From assembly GCA_024710805.1 (NCBI GenBank), contig JANJUB010000131.1:1-49438 (forward strand): a DNA stretch of 49,438 nt. The letters run 5' to 3'. Source of the DNA: Fimbriimonadaceae bacterium (GTDB lineage Bacteria; Armatimonadota; Fimbriimonadia; Fimbriimonadales; Fimbriimonadaceae). This document shows, in pieces, positions 15,821 through 24,149 of this stretch. Every line of letters begins with the position of its first letter. Position 1 is the stretch's first letter. The notes beneath the pieces were generated by a model. It was not told where the DNA came from, made no database searches, and was given only the letters and a program-made list of their open reading frames with translations. The position numbers and the translations under genes are program-made.

Positions 15821-16261
15821 ATGCCCACCGTCGAGTCAACGATCTGGATCGAGGCCCCGCTGGACCGCGTGTACGCGATCGCCAAGGACAATCAGTCCTT
15901 CCCTGAGTTCATGAAGGACGTCAAGTCCCTCACCGTCGTCGAGGAAGATGGCCCACGCGTGGTCAGCGACTACGTCGGCGTGGTGCCCCAGTTCATGCTC
16001 AAGGTTCGCTGGCGGCAAGAGGATGTCTGGGACGATGCCAACCATGTGTGCGCGTTTCGGCAGCTCCAGGGCGACTACGACAAGCTCGAAGGCACGTGGA
16101 AGTTCAAAGAAGAGAACGGCGGCACGCGCTTCGACTCCTTCCTCGAATACGAGTACAACGTGCCCACGCTCGGGCCGTTGGTCAGCAAGGTGATCTACAG
16201 CATCGTGGTGAAGAATGTCGAGAACATCCTCGCCGCGATCAAGATGCGCTCCGAGGCCTAG
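15821..16261 (+). CDS. SRPBCC (START/Bet v1-like) domain protein
   Basis: 146 residues. The N-terminal strand and helix ESTIWIEAPLDRVYAIAKDNQSFPEFMKDV are the typical start of polyketide-cyclase/COQ10-type SRPBCC proteins, which bind lipophilic ligands in a deep pocket. A strand series follows, with a C-terminal helix VVKNVENILAAIKMR that closes the pocket. No catalytic residue can be named. It is immediately followed, with zero spacing, by the transglycosylase gene at 16262, so they are probably cotranscribed; a functional link is not evident. The start is the ATG after the TAGACT signal; a longer upstream frame has no support. Confidence 0.78.
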   Translation: MPTVESTIWIEAPLDRVYAIAKDNQSFPEFMKDVKSLTVVEEDGPRVVSDYVGVVPQFMLKVRWRQEDVWDDANHVCAFRQLQGDYDKLEGTWKFKEENGGTRFDSFLEYEYNVPTLGPLVSKVIYSIVVKNVENILAAIKMRSEA

Positions 16262-17332
16262 GTGAGCGGAGTTCGCTTCGAGCTTCTCCATGTATGCCCG
16301 CGCACCGGCGCACGCCGAGGGCGCCTTTACACCCCCCACGGCACCGTCGAGACTCCGGCATTCATGCCCGTGGGCACGCAGGCCACGGTCAAAACGATCG
16401 GCAGCGAGGACCTCGAGGCCCTCGGCTTCGCGCTGATCCTCTCCAACACCTATCACCTCGAGCTTCGCCCAAGTTCGGAGCGCATCGAACGGTTGGGAGG
16501 GCTGCACCGCTTCATGAGTTGGAAAGGGGGCATCCTTACGGACTCCGGCGGCTACCAAGTGATGTCGCTCTCAAAAATGCGCAAGATCACCGATGAGGGG
16601 GTGGCGTTCCGCTCGCACCTCGATGGCTCGGAAATGTTCCTGTCGCCGGAGCGCGCCATCCAGATCCAAGGCCGCTTGGGCGTCGACGTCTCGATGGCGC
16701 TCGACGTGTGCGCTCCCTATCCCTGCACTCGCGATGAGGCCGCGAAAGCGATGGAGCAAACCCACCGTTGGGCGCTGCGCAATCTGGCCGCGCGACGCGA
16801 GGGACAAGCGGTTTTCGGCATCGTGCAGGGGGGAGTCCACGAAGACCTTCGCACCGAATCCGCCGCCTTTCTCTCGGAGTTGCCTTTCGATGGGTATGCG
16901 ATCGGTGGCGTGAGCGTGGGCGAACCCACCGAGCTGCAGTATCCGGTCGTGGCGTTTGCCGCCCCGAAGCTCCCCGTCGACAAAGCGCGCTACCTGATGG
17001 GCGTGGGCCACCCGGAGGATATCCTCCATGCGGTGCGTTGCGGGGTCGACTTGTTTGATTGCGTGCTGCCCACGCGCATGGCCCGCCACAACACGGTGTA
17101 CACCTCCGGCGGGCGGGTGAACGCACTCAATCAGAAGTGGGCAGAACACGACGGCCCGTGGGATGAGCGCGACGTGTTCCCGCAGACCGAGCGGTATTCA
17201 GCAGCGTACGTGCGGCATTTGCTCAAGGCGAAGGAACCCCTCGGCGCGCGCATCGCGACGCTCCACAATCTCGCGTTCTATGCCCGGATGATGACCGACA
17301 TCCGCCGCGCGATCGAGAGCGGCACGCTGTAG
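16262..17332 (+). CDS. tgt: tRNA-guanine transglycosylase (Tgt) lacking the zinc-ligand cysteines
   Basis: 356 residues from GTG at 16262. Catalytic elements are intact: Asp94 in LTDSGGYQ, Asp148/Cys150 in ALDVCAPYP, the GGVSVGEP loop, and the nucleophile Asp266 in LFDCVLPTR. The enzyme exchanges guanine 34 for a queuosine precursor in tRNAs with GUN anticodons. In ordinary bacterial Tgt a C-x-C-x2-C motif precedes Y-S-x-A-Y-x-x-H-L and binds zinc together with a later His. Here those three positions are Asp304, Phe306 and Thr309, while the His (335, in TLHNLAFY) remains. The zinc site is therefore incomplete, although the gene looks otherwise unbroken and of normal length. No other queuosine gene lies nearby. 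Confidence 0.85.
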   Translation: MSGVRFELLHVCPRTGARRGRLYTPHGTVETPAFMPVGTQATVKTIGSEDLEALGFALILSNTYHLELRPSSERIERLGGLHRFMSWKGGILTDSGGYQVMSLSKMRKITDEGVAFRSHLDGSEMFLSPERAIQIQGRLGVDVSMALDVCAPYPCTRDEAAKAMEQTHRWALRNLAARREGQAVFGIVQGGVHEDLRTESAAFLSELPFDGYAIGGVSVGEPTELQYPVVAFAAPKLPVDKARYLMGVGHPEDILHAVRCGVDLFDCVLPTRMARHNTVYTSGGRVNALNQKWAEHDGPWDERDVFPQTERYSAAYVRHLLKAKEPLGARIATLHNLAFYARMMTDIRRAIESGTL

Positions 17333-17407
17333 CTACTCCGGCAGTTAAAACCAATGAACCTTGATGCGTCGTGCCCTCGCTGAATCTGCCGAGCTGGCAA
17401 GGCCCAT

Positions 17408-17427
17408 GCCGGTACCCGTCAACCGGC
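17408..17427. terminator. Hairpin in the tgt/MFS convergent gap
   Basis: GCCGGT and ACCGGC pair over six bases around an 8-base loop in the 124-base gap between two convergent genes. There is no T-run on either side, so termination is only suggested by position. Confidence 0.3.
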
Positions 17428-17456
17428 GACGACCCATCCGTCGACTCGTCGTCCCG

Positions 17457-18677
17457 TCACTCGGGCAGCGGCTTGTCTTTTGTCTCGGGCGCAAGCGGTA
17501 AAGCCAACAGGCCCAAGACGTACACCAACCCCGCCAACATCACGCCATGAGCCGGCGAACTCTTGTCCGCGCCGATGATCATGCCGGTGACCCAGGGTAA
17601 CGGAGCCTGGGTGATCCGCGCCGTGTTGTAAGCAAAGCCGGCGCCGGTCGCCCGAATGCGCGAAGGAAACAGCTCGGGAAAGTACAGCCCGTAGATCGCG
17701 GTCAGCCCGATCGAGAGGCAAGAAATCGTCGGCGCGATCCACATCAGACTCTCGTACGTGACCTGCCCCCGGAGCGCGAAGTAGGTGACGGTTGGCGCCC
17801 CGATGAAACCGATCGCGAGCGCGGGACGACGTCCAAACCGCTTGGCGAAGTAAGGGAACAGGAACACGCCGAGCAGCGTGCCCGCGTGTTGGGCGTAGGT
17901 CACGAAGCTGGTGCGCGCGGCGACCACGGTGTCGGCCATACCCTCGCTCGCCGCTTTCACGAGGTTGGGCATCCAGTACGCAGCATTCCCTGCCCCCGCA
18001 ATGCCGACTGTGCCGATGACCATCGCGAGCAGCGCGTGCTTGCGCCATTTGCCCTCGCCGAACAGCTCCTTCAATGAGCCGGCGGCGACGTGAACCTTGC
18101 GCTCGGGCTCCTTGACCACCATGCGGATGAAGATGGTGACGACCGCCGGGGCCAGACCGATGAGAAACATCCAATGCCAGGAATACTCGCGCAGACCGAG
18201 ATTGGCGGTCGCGGCTAGAACCGGCCCCACCGCGGCGGCGGTCTGCAAAAACGCAGCCGCCAGCGGACGGCGTTTGTCAGGAAAAACCTCGGCAACCAGC
18301 GCGGCTCCCGCGGCCCACTCGCCGCCGATCCCAAGTCCGGTCAGGAAGCGAACGAACGCGACTTGCTCCCAGGTTTGGCAGGCGGCGGTGAGGGCGGTGA
18401 AGCAGCAGTAAAGGAGGATCGTGAGGATCATCGTGCGGCTGCGGCCCCACCGGTCAGCGAGGATGCCGAACACGAGCCCACCGATCGCCCACCCGATGAT
18501 GAACACCATCTGGATGAACCCCTCGACTTGGGGACCGCGCTCGGTGTACTCCGCAGCGCCCATGAGGTCGGTGAGCATGCGGGTCTTCGCCAGGTTGAAG
18601 AGCGCGGTGTCCATGATGTCGAACACCCACCCCAGCCAGGCGACAAACAGAATGGTCCACCGCAACCGCTCAGTCAT
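17457..18677 (-). CDS. MFS transporter, metabolite:H+ symporter type (SHS-like)
   Basis: 406 residues from the ATG at 18677, with about twelve membrane segments. The MFS loop signature is seen as GILADRWGRSRTM between segments 2 and 3 and as PYFAKRFGRRPALAIG between segments 8 and 9. The segment RFLTGLGIGGEWAAGAALVAEVFPDKRR is typical of the sialate/lactate:H+ symporter and related carboxylate transporters. The substrate is therefore probably an organic acid, but this cannot be fixed. A second ATG three codons upstream forms the end of the presumed -10 (TAGAAT), so the downstream ATG is preferred. The gene stands alone. Confidence 0.83.
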   Translation of the reverse strand: MTERLRWTILFVAWLGWVFDIMDTALFNLAKTRMLTDLMGAAEYTERGPQVEGFIQMVFIIGWAIGGLVFGILADRWGRSRTMILTILLYCCFTALTAACQTWEQVAFVRFLTGLGIGGEWAAGAALVAEVFPDKRRPLAAAFLQTAAAVGPVLAATANLGLREYSWHWMFLIGLAPAVVTIFIRMVVKEPERKVHVAAGSLKELFGEGKWRKHALLAMVIGTVGIAGAGNAAYWMPNLVKAASEGMADTVVAARTSFVTYAQHAGTLLGVFLFPYFAKRFGRRPALAIGFIGAPTVTYFALRGQVTYESLMWIAPTISCLSIGLTAIYGLYFPELFPSRIRATGAGFAYNTARITQAPLPWVTGMIIGADKSSPAHGVMLAGLVYVLGLLALPLAPETKDKPLPE

Positions 18678-18684
18678 GCGCGGC

Positions 18685-18690
18685 ATTCTA
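18685..18690 (-). promoter_or_regulatory. Putative leaderless -10 (TAGAAT) for the MFS gene
   Basis: On the minus strand TAGAAT is followed by seven bases and the ATG at 18677. It overlaps another in-frame ATG, which argues for the downstream start. Confidence 0.45.
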
Positions 18691-18985
18691 CTCCGACAGC
18701 GTTCGTCGGGCCCGGGTCAGTTCGAAGCGGTGCGAAGCCCGCTTTGCCCCGCGTCTTCGGAAAGGCGATGCTCCGTCAACACCACAGCAAGCGGCGACTG
18801 AGTGCCTACCTCCCGATTCAAATCCAGTCCTCCGACTTTGGGTTCGACGCTGCGCCCTCCCATCTCGATCCCGGTGATATCCCCTCACTGCCCAGCCCCC
18901 TCTCCCCGCAAGCGAGGCAAGGGGAGTTCCGCCCAATCCGCAGATTCAGGGGGTTACGAGGCACTTGCTAGCGGAGAAACCTAAG
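18687..18985. other. Noncoding gap with a C-rich/G-rich hairpin
   Basis: About 300 bases between the MFS gene and the end of the respiratory operon hold no convincing gene: open frames on both strands show no domain, signal or codon pattern. At 18902-18926 a CTCCCC/GGGGAG stem encloses GCAAGCGAGGCAA. Similar 'ctctccccgcaagcg' hairpins are common intergenic elements in GC-rich genomes, so this may be one degenerate copy of a dispersed repeat. Confidence 0.4.
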
Positions 18986-19015
18986 ATGCCCGCAGCCCCA
19001 AAGTGCCGCGGGCAT
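18986..19015 (-). terminator. Likely terminator of the respiratory operon
   Basis: A perfect 8-bp stem (ATGCCCGC at 18986-18993 with GCGGGCAT at 19008-19015) and a 14-base loop lies 26 bases beyond the last stop codon of the operon (19041). The following minus-strand bases are not T-rich, so termination may be Rho-assisted. Confidence 0.5.
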
Positions 19016-19040
19016 TATGAGCAACCTACTGGCTGAACCG

Positions 19041-19520
19041 CTAGTGGGACTCAGGCTGGGGCAACGACTCGGTCGGCTCGCCGGACTTGGGAATCTCCAG
19101 CTCGGACGGCAGCGCGGCCTCATCCGGGAAGCGGCCGTGGATCTTGCTCGGCGGGGTCCAGCCCTGCACCGGCTCCCACGAACGGGTCATGTAGTCGCCG
19201 AACGTGATGAGCAGGAACGGGAAGAAGAAGAAGCCCAGCAGCGCATACAGCTTGATCAGCTTGGTTCCCCACTTGACGCCCATGAAGACCAACACGACCA
19301 TCGTCGCTTTCACCATGGCGATCGCCAACGCGATGATGTTGTTGATCCACGAGCCCAGCGCATCGTTGCCGCCGCTCAGCATATGGCCGAAGTCGACCTT
19401 GTAGACCAAGATGGTCAAGCCCATCAGCACCGCGAGCAGGAGCATCGTCGCGAACAGCGTGCCCGGCTGCGTAATGTGGTGGTCGTCGTGACCGTGGTTA
19501 GAGTCAGTGTGCTTGCTCAT
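19041..19520 (-). CDS. ctaF: Cytochrome c oxidase subunit IV-like membrane protein
   Basis: 159 residues with a His-rich cytosolic start (HGHDDHH) and three hydrophobic segments (about 24-44, 59-81 and 91-110), which is the design of the small prokaryotic subunit IV of caa3 oxidases. The middle helix contains MVKATMVVLVFMGVKW, the family's most recognisable block ('KAxLVxxxFMHLKxE' in others). The C-terminal 45 residues are a polar, Pro/Glu-rich tail. The protein is a non-catalytic subunit in the inner membrane. It is the last gene of the operon; its ATG overlaps the stop of subunit III by 4 bases. A hairpin terminator follows. Confidence 0.82.
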   Translation of the reverse strand: MSKHTDSNHGHDDHHITQPGTLFATMLLLAVLMGLTILVYKVDFGHMLSGGNDALGSWINNIIALAIAMVKATMVVLVFMGVKWGTKLIKLYALLGFFFFPFLLITFGDYMTRSWEPVQGWTPPSKIHGRFPDEAALPSELEIPKSGEPTESLPQPESH

Positions 19521-20182
19521 TGCGGCATCAAGTAGAAGAGCGGGAAGAGGAAGATCCAGACGATGTCGACGAAGTGCCAGTAAAGGCCGATCATTTCGGT
19601 CGGGATGTAGTCCTTGACCGAGTAGGCGTCCTTCCAGATCAGATACTGGAGCGCACCGATGATGATCATGCCGATAAGCACGTGCAGGCCGTGCAGACCG
19701 GTCATGCCGAAGTACATGCTGAAGAACAGCTTAGCGATCTCCGGCGGCACGCCCGGCTCGTTCCATTGGAACGCCCAGGGAACGTGGCCGACGTGGATTT
19801 TGTGACTCCACTCGAAGACCAATTTGATGAACAGGAACGCGGCCGCACAAAGCTGCACGACGGTAAGCCAACCGAGGGTCGGCTTCTTCCGCTTCATCTG
19901 GTGGCTGTAAACCGCCATCGCCATCGCGAACGAGCTGAAGAGCAGCACGACGGTGTTGAGTCCGCCGAGCCCGATGTTCAGTTCCTTGTGAATCTCGAAG
20001 AAGTACGGCTGATACTTCATTCGATACAGGATGTAGGCGAGGAACAAGCCGCCGAAGAACATGACTTCGGTGACAAGGAACGCCCACATACCGACGATGT
20101 AGGACTCACGCTGCTGAGGCAGGTCCTCGAACTGGTGAAACACCAGATCGTCGTGATCGTGTCCGTGCGCCGCCGCCGACAT
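19517..20182 (-). CDS. ctaE: Cytochrome c oxidase subunit III
   Basis: 221 residues and five membrane segments, the short bacterial form of subunit III. Characteristic blocks are MWAFLVTEVMFFGGLFLAYI (helix with the conserved Glu), FSMYFGMTGLHGLHVLIGMI and IGLYWHFVDIVWIFLFPLFYL. It binds lipid and stabilises the catalytic subunit I. The His-rich start (AAHGHDHDD) is cytosolic. The ATG overlaps the last base of subunit I (TAATG), and the end overlaps subunit IV as ATGA, so all three are coupled. Confidence 0.93.
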   Translation of the reverse strand: MSAAAHGHDHDDLVFHQFEDLPQQRESYIVGMWAFLVTEVMFFGGLFLAYILYRMKYQPYFFEIHKELNIGLGGLNTVVLLFSSFAMAMAVYSHQMKRKKPTLGWLTVVQLCAAAFLFIKLVFEWSHKIHVGHVPWAFQWNEPGVPPEIAKLFFSMYFGMTGLHGLHVLIGMIIIGALQYLIWKDAYSVKDYIPTEMIGLYWHFVDIVWIFLFPLFYLMPQ

Positions 20183-21879
20183 TATCGCTTCACCTCATGG
20201 GCTCGGATGGGGGACTCTTCATCCCACGTGTCGTCGATGGGACCGTGGTCGAAATCGTACGCCTCATGCTCGACGATCGGGATCTGCTCGAAGTTCGTGG
20301 TGATAGGCGGCGAAGCGGTCTCCCACTCCAAGCCGCGCGCGTTCCACGGATTCGGGCCGACCTTCTTGCCGTACTTGAGCGACCAGGTCAGATAAAGAGC
20401 AGGGAGGATCAAGCCAACCGCCAGGACCGACGAGCCTAGCGTGCTCGCGATGTGATAGGGCTGGAACTCCGGCGCAAAGTAGTAGTAGTGATAGCGGCGC
20501 GGCATACCCATGTAGCCCATCACGAACTGCGGGAAGAACGTCAAGTTGAAGCCGACGAACACCAGCAGCGCGGACATCTTGCCCCAACTGTCGGGATACA
20601 TGCGGCCGAACATCTTGGGCCACCAGTAGTGGAGGGCACCGAGGAACGCGACCATCGCGCCGCCAACCATCACGTAATGGAAGTGCGCAACGATGAAGTA
20701 GGTCGCGGTCAGGTGCACGTCGGTGGCCAAACACGCGAGGTACAGGCCGGTCAAGCCGCCAATCAAGAACAGCCCGAGGAAGCCCAGCGCGTAGACCATC
20801 GGTGTCTGGAGCCGAACCTGACCCTTATAGATGGTCGCGGTCCAGTTGAAGACCTTGATCGCGGACGGCACCGCCAAGATGAAGGACAGCAGCGAGAAGA
20901 CGACGCCTTGGTACATCGACTGGCCGGCTACGAACATGTGGTGTCCCCACACGAGGAAGCCCAGCAGCGCGATCGCCAGCGAGGAGTAGGCGATCATGTG
21001 GTAGCCGAACGTGCGCTTCTGCGAGAAGTTCGAGATCAACTCGGAGATGACGCCCATGCCCGGCAGCACCATGATGTAGACCGCAGGGTGCGAGTAGAAC
21101 CAGAACATGTGCTGGAAGAGCACCGGATCGCCGCCGTTCGCCGGGTTGAAGACTCCGATGTCGAACATGCGCTCCATCACGACCAGCAGCAGGGTGATCG
21201 CAACCACCGGCGTGCCGAGAATGATAATGATGCTCGTCGCGTAGTGCGCCCAAACGAAGAGCGGAAGCCGATCCCACGTCATGCCCGGCGCTCGCATCTT
21301 GTGGATGGTCACGATGAAGTTCAGGCCCGTCGCGATCGACGAGAAGCCCATGATGAACAGGCCGATCAGACAGAGCGTGACCTGCGAGGTCGTCAACGAC
21401 GAGTACGGCGTGTAGAACGTCCAGCCTGACTCGACGCCACCCATCAGGAATGACATGAGCACGAGCACGCCGGCGATCATGTACATGTACCAACTCGCCA
21501 GGTTCAACCTAGGAAAGGCGAGGTCGCGGGCGCCGATCATGATCGGTATCAAGAAGTTTCCGAAGATCGCCGGGATCGACGGAATCAAGAAGAAGAAGAT
21601 CATGATGATCCCGTGAGCCGAGAACATCTTGTTGTAGGTCTCGCTCTCCATCATCAGGCCGTTCGGCGACATCAGTTCGATGCGAACCAACGACGCGGCG
21701 ATACTGCCGAGGAAGAAGAAGAACGTGACGCTGATCAGATACAGCACCGCGATCCGTTTGTGATCGCCGGTGAGCAGCCACGATCTCAGCGTGTGGCTGA
21801 CATTCAGGTAGTTGACCGAACTCGATTCGGGTTCGGGTGCCTGAACAGCTTCTCCGGGGGTGACAACGGTGGCGCTCAT
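20182..21879 (-). CDS. ctaD: Cytochrome c oxidase subunit I (caa3, A2-type)
   Basis: 565 residues, about twelve membrane segments. Ligands are visible: His89 (heme a, FSAHGIIM), His264 and Tyr268 in YSHPAVYI (CuB and the cross-linked Tyr), His313/His314 in WGHHMFV (CuB), and His399/His401 in VAHFHYV (heme a3 and heme a). The Glu of the usual 'GHPEV' is missing and replaced by the 'YSHPAV' form. This is the mark of A2-type oxidases such as those of Rhodothermus and Thermus, where Tyr-Ser is thought to take over in the D proton channel. The enzyme reduces oxygen to water and pumps protons. The ATG overlaps the end of subunit II by 4 bases. Confidence 0.95.
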   Translation of the reverse strand: MSATVVTPGEAVQAPEPESSSVNYLNVSHTLRSWLLTGDHKRIAVLYLISVTFFFFLGSIAASLVRIELMSPNGLMMESETYNKMFSAHGIIMIFFFLIPSIPAIFGNFLIPIMIGARDLAFPRLNLASWYMYMIAGVLVLMSFLMGGVESGWTFYTPYSSLTTSQVTLCLIGLFIMGFSSIATGLNFIVTIHKMRAPGMTWDRLPLFVWAHYATSIIIILGTPVVAITLLLVVMERMFDIGVFNPANGGDPVLFQHMFWFYSHPAVYIMVLPGMGVISELISNFSQKRTFGYHMIAYSSLAIALLGFLVWGHHMFVAGQSMYQGVVFSLLSFILAVPSAIKVFNWTATIYKGQVRLQTPMVYALGFLGLFLIGGLTGLYLACLATDVHLTATYFIVAHFHYVMVGGAMVAFLGALHYWWPKMFGRMYPDSWGKMSALLVFVGFNLTFFPQFVMGYMGMPRRYHYYYFAPEFQPYHIASTLGSSVLAVGLILPALYLTWSLKYGKKVGPNPWNARGLEWETASPPITTNFEQIPIVEHEAYDFDHGPIDDTWDEESPIRAHEVKR

Positions 21880-22865
21880 GGGTTCATGCCTTCATTCGGG
21901 GTCGGGGCCACTGACGCGCTCTTGCCCGTCAGCGACTTGATGTACTCAAGCAGTTCGCGGATCTGCTCTTCAGTGAGCTGACCCTTATAGTCTTGCGGCA
22001 TCGTGTTCTCGTAGCCGTTCACGATCTTCGCTTCAGGCCGGATAATGGCCTCTCGGAGATAATCATCGTCCGCGGCAACAAGCTCGCCGGTCTTCAGCTT
22101 GCGCTTGGCCCCGGCGATGCCATGGAGCGACGGTCCGCGGACGTTGTCGTTCAGTTCATGGCAACCAAGGCAGTTCAGCTTCGTGTACAGTTCCTTGCCT
22201 CGCTCCACCAAGCTGGTGGGTGCGCCCGGCTTCTTCTTGTCGCCGCCTCGGGCGAGGAACTGCGCGTATTCGTCCGGCTTGACCACGTACACGTAGCCGC
22301 CCATCTCGGAGTGCTGGGTGCCGCAGTACATGTTGCAGAACAGCGGGTACTTGCCTTCCTTCGTCGGCTCGAACCACAGCGTGGTGTAGCGGCCAGGGAT
22401 GACCTGATACTGTGCGCGGAAGGCCGGAATGTACACCGCGTGGATGACGTCTTGCGAGATCATCGTGAGCTTGACCTTCTTGCCCAGCGGCACGTGAATC
22501 TCATTGTTCTCGCGCACGCCGTTCGGATGTTGGACATGCCACATCCACTGCTTGCCGATGACAAAGATCTCGATCGCGTCCTTGGGCATCGTGCGCATCT
22601 CGATGAAGACCTGCGCACCCCAAGCGAAGATTCCGAGGCCGAGAACCAGCGGCGGAATGGACCAGGCCAGCTCGATCTTGTGGCTATCGTGAACGATGTT
22701 CGAGCGATCAGCCTTGGAGCCCTTGCGATACTTGACCGCAAAGTAGAGCACCAGCGCAAACACGACGATCGTAAAGAACGCCGTCAGCGCGGAGATCACG
22801 TAGAACAGAGCGTCCACCTTCGGAGCGAAGGTCGAGGCCTGCGGTGGGGCGATATCGTAGTTCAT
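21876..22865 (-). CDS. ctaC: Cytochrome c oxidase subunit II with fused C-terminal cytochrome c (caa3)
   Basis: 329 residues. Two membrane helices (about 20-46 and 67-90) precede the CuA domain: His142, Cys177, Cys181, His185 and Met188 ([12 protein letters not shown]) form the dinuclear copper site, with the Trp-rich electron entry WMWHVQ. A class I cytochrome c domain is fused behind it: Cys232-x2-Cys235-His236 binds heme, with Met289 (NTMPQ) the likely sixth ligand. The fusion defines caa3 oxidases, which take electrons from a membrane complex or small cytochrome. There is no lipobox, and the N-terminus is short. It lies 16 bases after the SCO gene and is coupled to subunit I. Confidence 0.95.
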   Translation of the reverse strand: MNYDIAPPQASTFAPKVDALFYVISALTAFFTIVVFALVLYFAVKYRKGSKADRSNIVHDSHKIELAWSIPPLVLGLGIFAWGAQVFIEMRTMPKDAIEIFVIGKQWMWHVQHPNGVRENNEIHVPLGKKVKLTMISQDVIHAVYIPAFRAQYQVIPGRYTTLWFEPTKEGKYPLFCNMYCGTQHSEMGGYVYVVKPDEYAQFLARGGDKKKPGAPTSLVERGKELYTKLNCLGCHELNDNVRGPSLHGIAGAKRKLKTGELVAADDDYLREAIIRPEAKIVNGYENTMPQDYKGQLTEEQIRELLEYIKSLTGKSASVAPTPNEGMNP

Positions 22866-22881
22866 TCCAGCATCACTCGAC

Positions 22882-23772
22882 TTAGGCCTCCCGCCCGGTC
22901 GAATCCTCCTTCCCTTGCGAAATCTCTTTCAGTCGGATGTTCAGCCCATCCTGGCGGCTCCTGCTGTAGCGGCGGTTCATCACCAAAATGGAGCTGATCA
23001 AGGCGATGATCGTAGCGGCACCCGTCAGCTGCAGGGCTCGCCACACGTGCAACCGGGTCTTGCCGGTTAGCGGGTCGTACTGGAAACAGCCCATGAGGAA
23101 CGTTCGTTGCTCCATCGGGCCGATCGCGTTGGCCCGTGCGGCCACCAGCGAGTCGCGGAAGAGCACCGACGAGTACTCGGTGCCCAAGAAGTAGCGCGAG
23201 GCTCGACCCTCGGGAGTGAGTACAACCAAGCCGGTCGGGTGAACGATCTGGTCCTTCTCCGGGTTGTAGTAGTACTTGAAGCCCACCGAGTCGGCAATCT
23301 TGCGAACCTGATCCTCGTCGCCGGTCATGAAGTGCCAGCCCGCCTCACTGCCGCGGCGGTTGTAGAGGGACAGATACTGATTCTTCTTTGCGAGGGCCAA
23401 CTCCGGCGTTTCGCGCGGGTGGATGCTGACGGTGACGACGTCGTACGACTTGCCGATGTCATCGACCCGGAGCGCGCGGAAGATCTTCATCGCACCCTCG
23501 AACTCGAGCAGGCACGTGCCCTTGCACTGGTAGAAGACGAGCATCAGGGCGACGGGCCGCTCGCCGAAGAGGCTGCCAAAGGTGACTTCCTTCCCCTCTT
23601 CATTGCGCAACATGGCGTCCATCGGCACCTGGGCACCGAGTTTCTGGTCGAACGCCATCTCCTTATTGAGGTTCGGGCCCTGGTCACGCTTCAGAATCGT
23701 GCCAAACCACACGGTCAGCCCGAGAGCTGCCGCCGTACCCAATCCCCACCAAGCGCGCGTCGAGAGTGTCAT
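22882..23772 (-). CDS. sco: SCO1/SenC-type copper chaperone with extra C-terminal membrane segment
   Basis: 296 residues. A membrane anchor (about 8-28) is followed by a thioredoxin fold with Cys83-x3-Cys87 (YQCKGTC) and His178 (VHPTG), the copper ligands of SCO proteins. The family inserts copper into the CuA site of oxidase subunit II, whose gene follows. Unusually, a second hydrophobic segment occurs near the C-terminus (about 244-265, LQLTGAATIIALISSILVM) with a basic tail, giving two membrane passes. This arrangement is seen in SCO proteins of other ACIII clusters as far as can be recalled. The ATG overlaps the stop of the upstream small gene (ATGA). Confidence 0.9.
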   Translation of the reverse strand: MTLSTRAWWGLGTAAALGLTVWFGTILKRDQGPNLNKEMAFDQKLGAQVPMDAMLRNEEGKEVTFGSLFGERPVALMLVFYQCKGTCLLEFEGAMKIFRALRVDDIGKSYDVVTVSIHPRETPELALAKKNQYLSLYNRRGSEAGWHFMTGDEDQVRKIADSVGFKYYYNPEKDQIVHPTGLVVLTPEGRASRYFLGTEYSSVLFRDSLVAARANAIGPMEQRTFLMGCFQYDPLTGKTRLHVWRALQLTGAATIIALISSILVMNRRYSRSRQDGLNIRLKEISQGKEDSTGREA

Positions 23773-24149
23773 CGTCCGCTTCGCGCAGCCTCCTCGGCGA
23801 GGGCCTGGTCAATCGGAATGTGGCGGCGGCCGGTCTGCGAGTCGACCCCTTCCGTCGTCATCCGCTCATGCTCTCGGCGTCGCAGGTTGACGGTATCGGT
23901 GTGATTGGTCGAGCTGTCCTGGAGGGCCGGGTTCGGCTCGACGGGCAGTGTTCGCAGTTCGTAGTGCTCAGCGGCTTTGGGGCCAACCGAGTTCTTGTCA
24001 ATAAACCGCATGATCGGCGGCGTGGCGATGATGCCAAACACCGCCATTACGACCAGTCCAATCAGGCCGATACGGATGTCCCGCATCGGCAAATCCGACT
24101 GCTCGTAACCCTTCGATGCGTCGATTTCGACGTGTCGCTTAGTGTGCAT
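23769..24149 (-). CDS. Small membrane protein of unknown function inside the ACIII-caa3 operon
   Basis: 126 residues from ATG at 24149, overlapping actF by 11 bases and the SCO gene by 4, so it is a coupled member of the operon. It has a cytosolic start, one membrane helix (about 26-45, IGLIGLVVMAVFGIIATPPIM) and an outer domain. Its end contains LRRREHERMTTEGVDSQTGRRHIPIDQALAEEA. That segment resembles a motif recalled from unnamed proteins in respiratory clusters of other bacteria ('...GWVDRxxGxVRIPIDRAMELL'). It may assist assembly or be an accessory subunit of the oxidase or ACIII. No cofactor-binding residues (no Cys, few His) are present. The role is inferred from position only. Confidence 0.7.
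   Translation of the reverse strand: MHTKRHVEIDASKGYEQSDLPMRDIRIGLIGLVVMAVFGIIATPPIMRFIDKNSVGPKAAEHYELRTLPVEPNPALQDSSTNHTDTVNLRRREHERMTTEGVDSQTGRRHIPIDQALAEEAARSGR

Noticed and set aside
15694-15900. Open frame continuing after the UspA stop TGA, as a possible selenocysteine readthrough
   Set aside because: The UspA protein is complete at the TGA; the extension has low-complexity composition and no bSECIS-like stem-loop was seen just after the TGA.
19520-20395. Long plus-strand frame opposite oxidase subunits I and III
   Set aside because: Antisense shadow of two strongly supported oxidase genes, with no recognisable domain.
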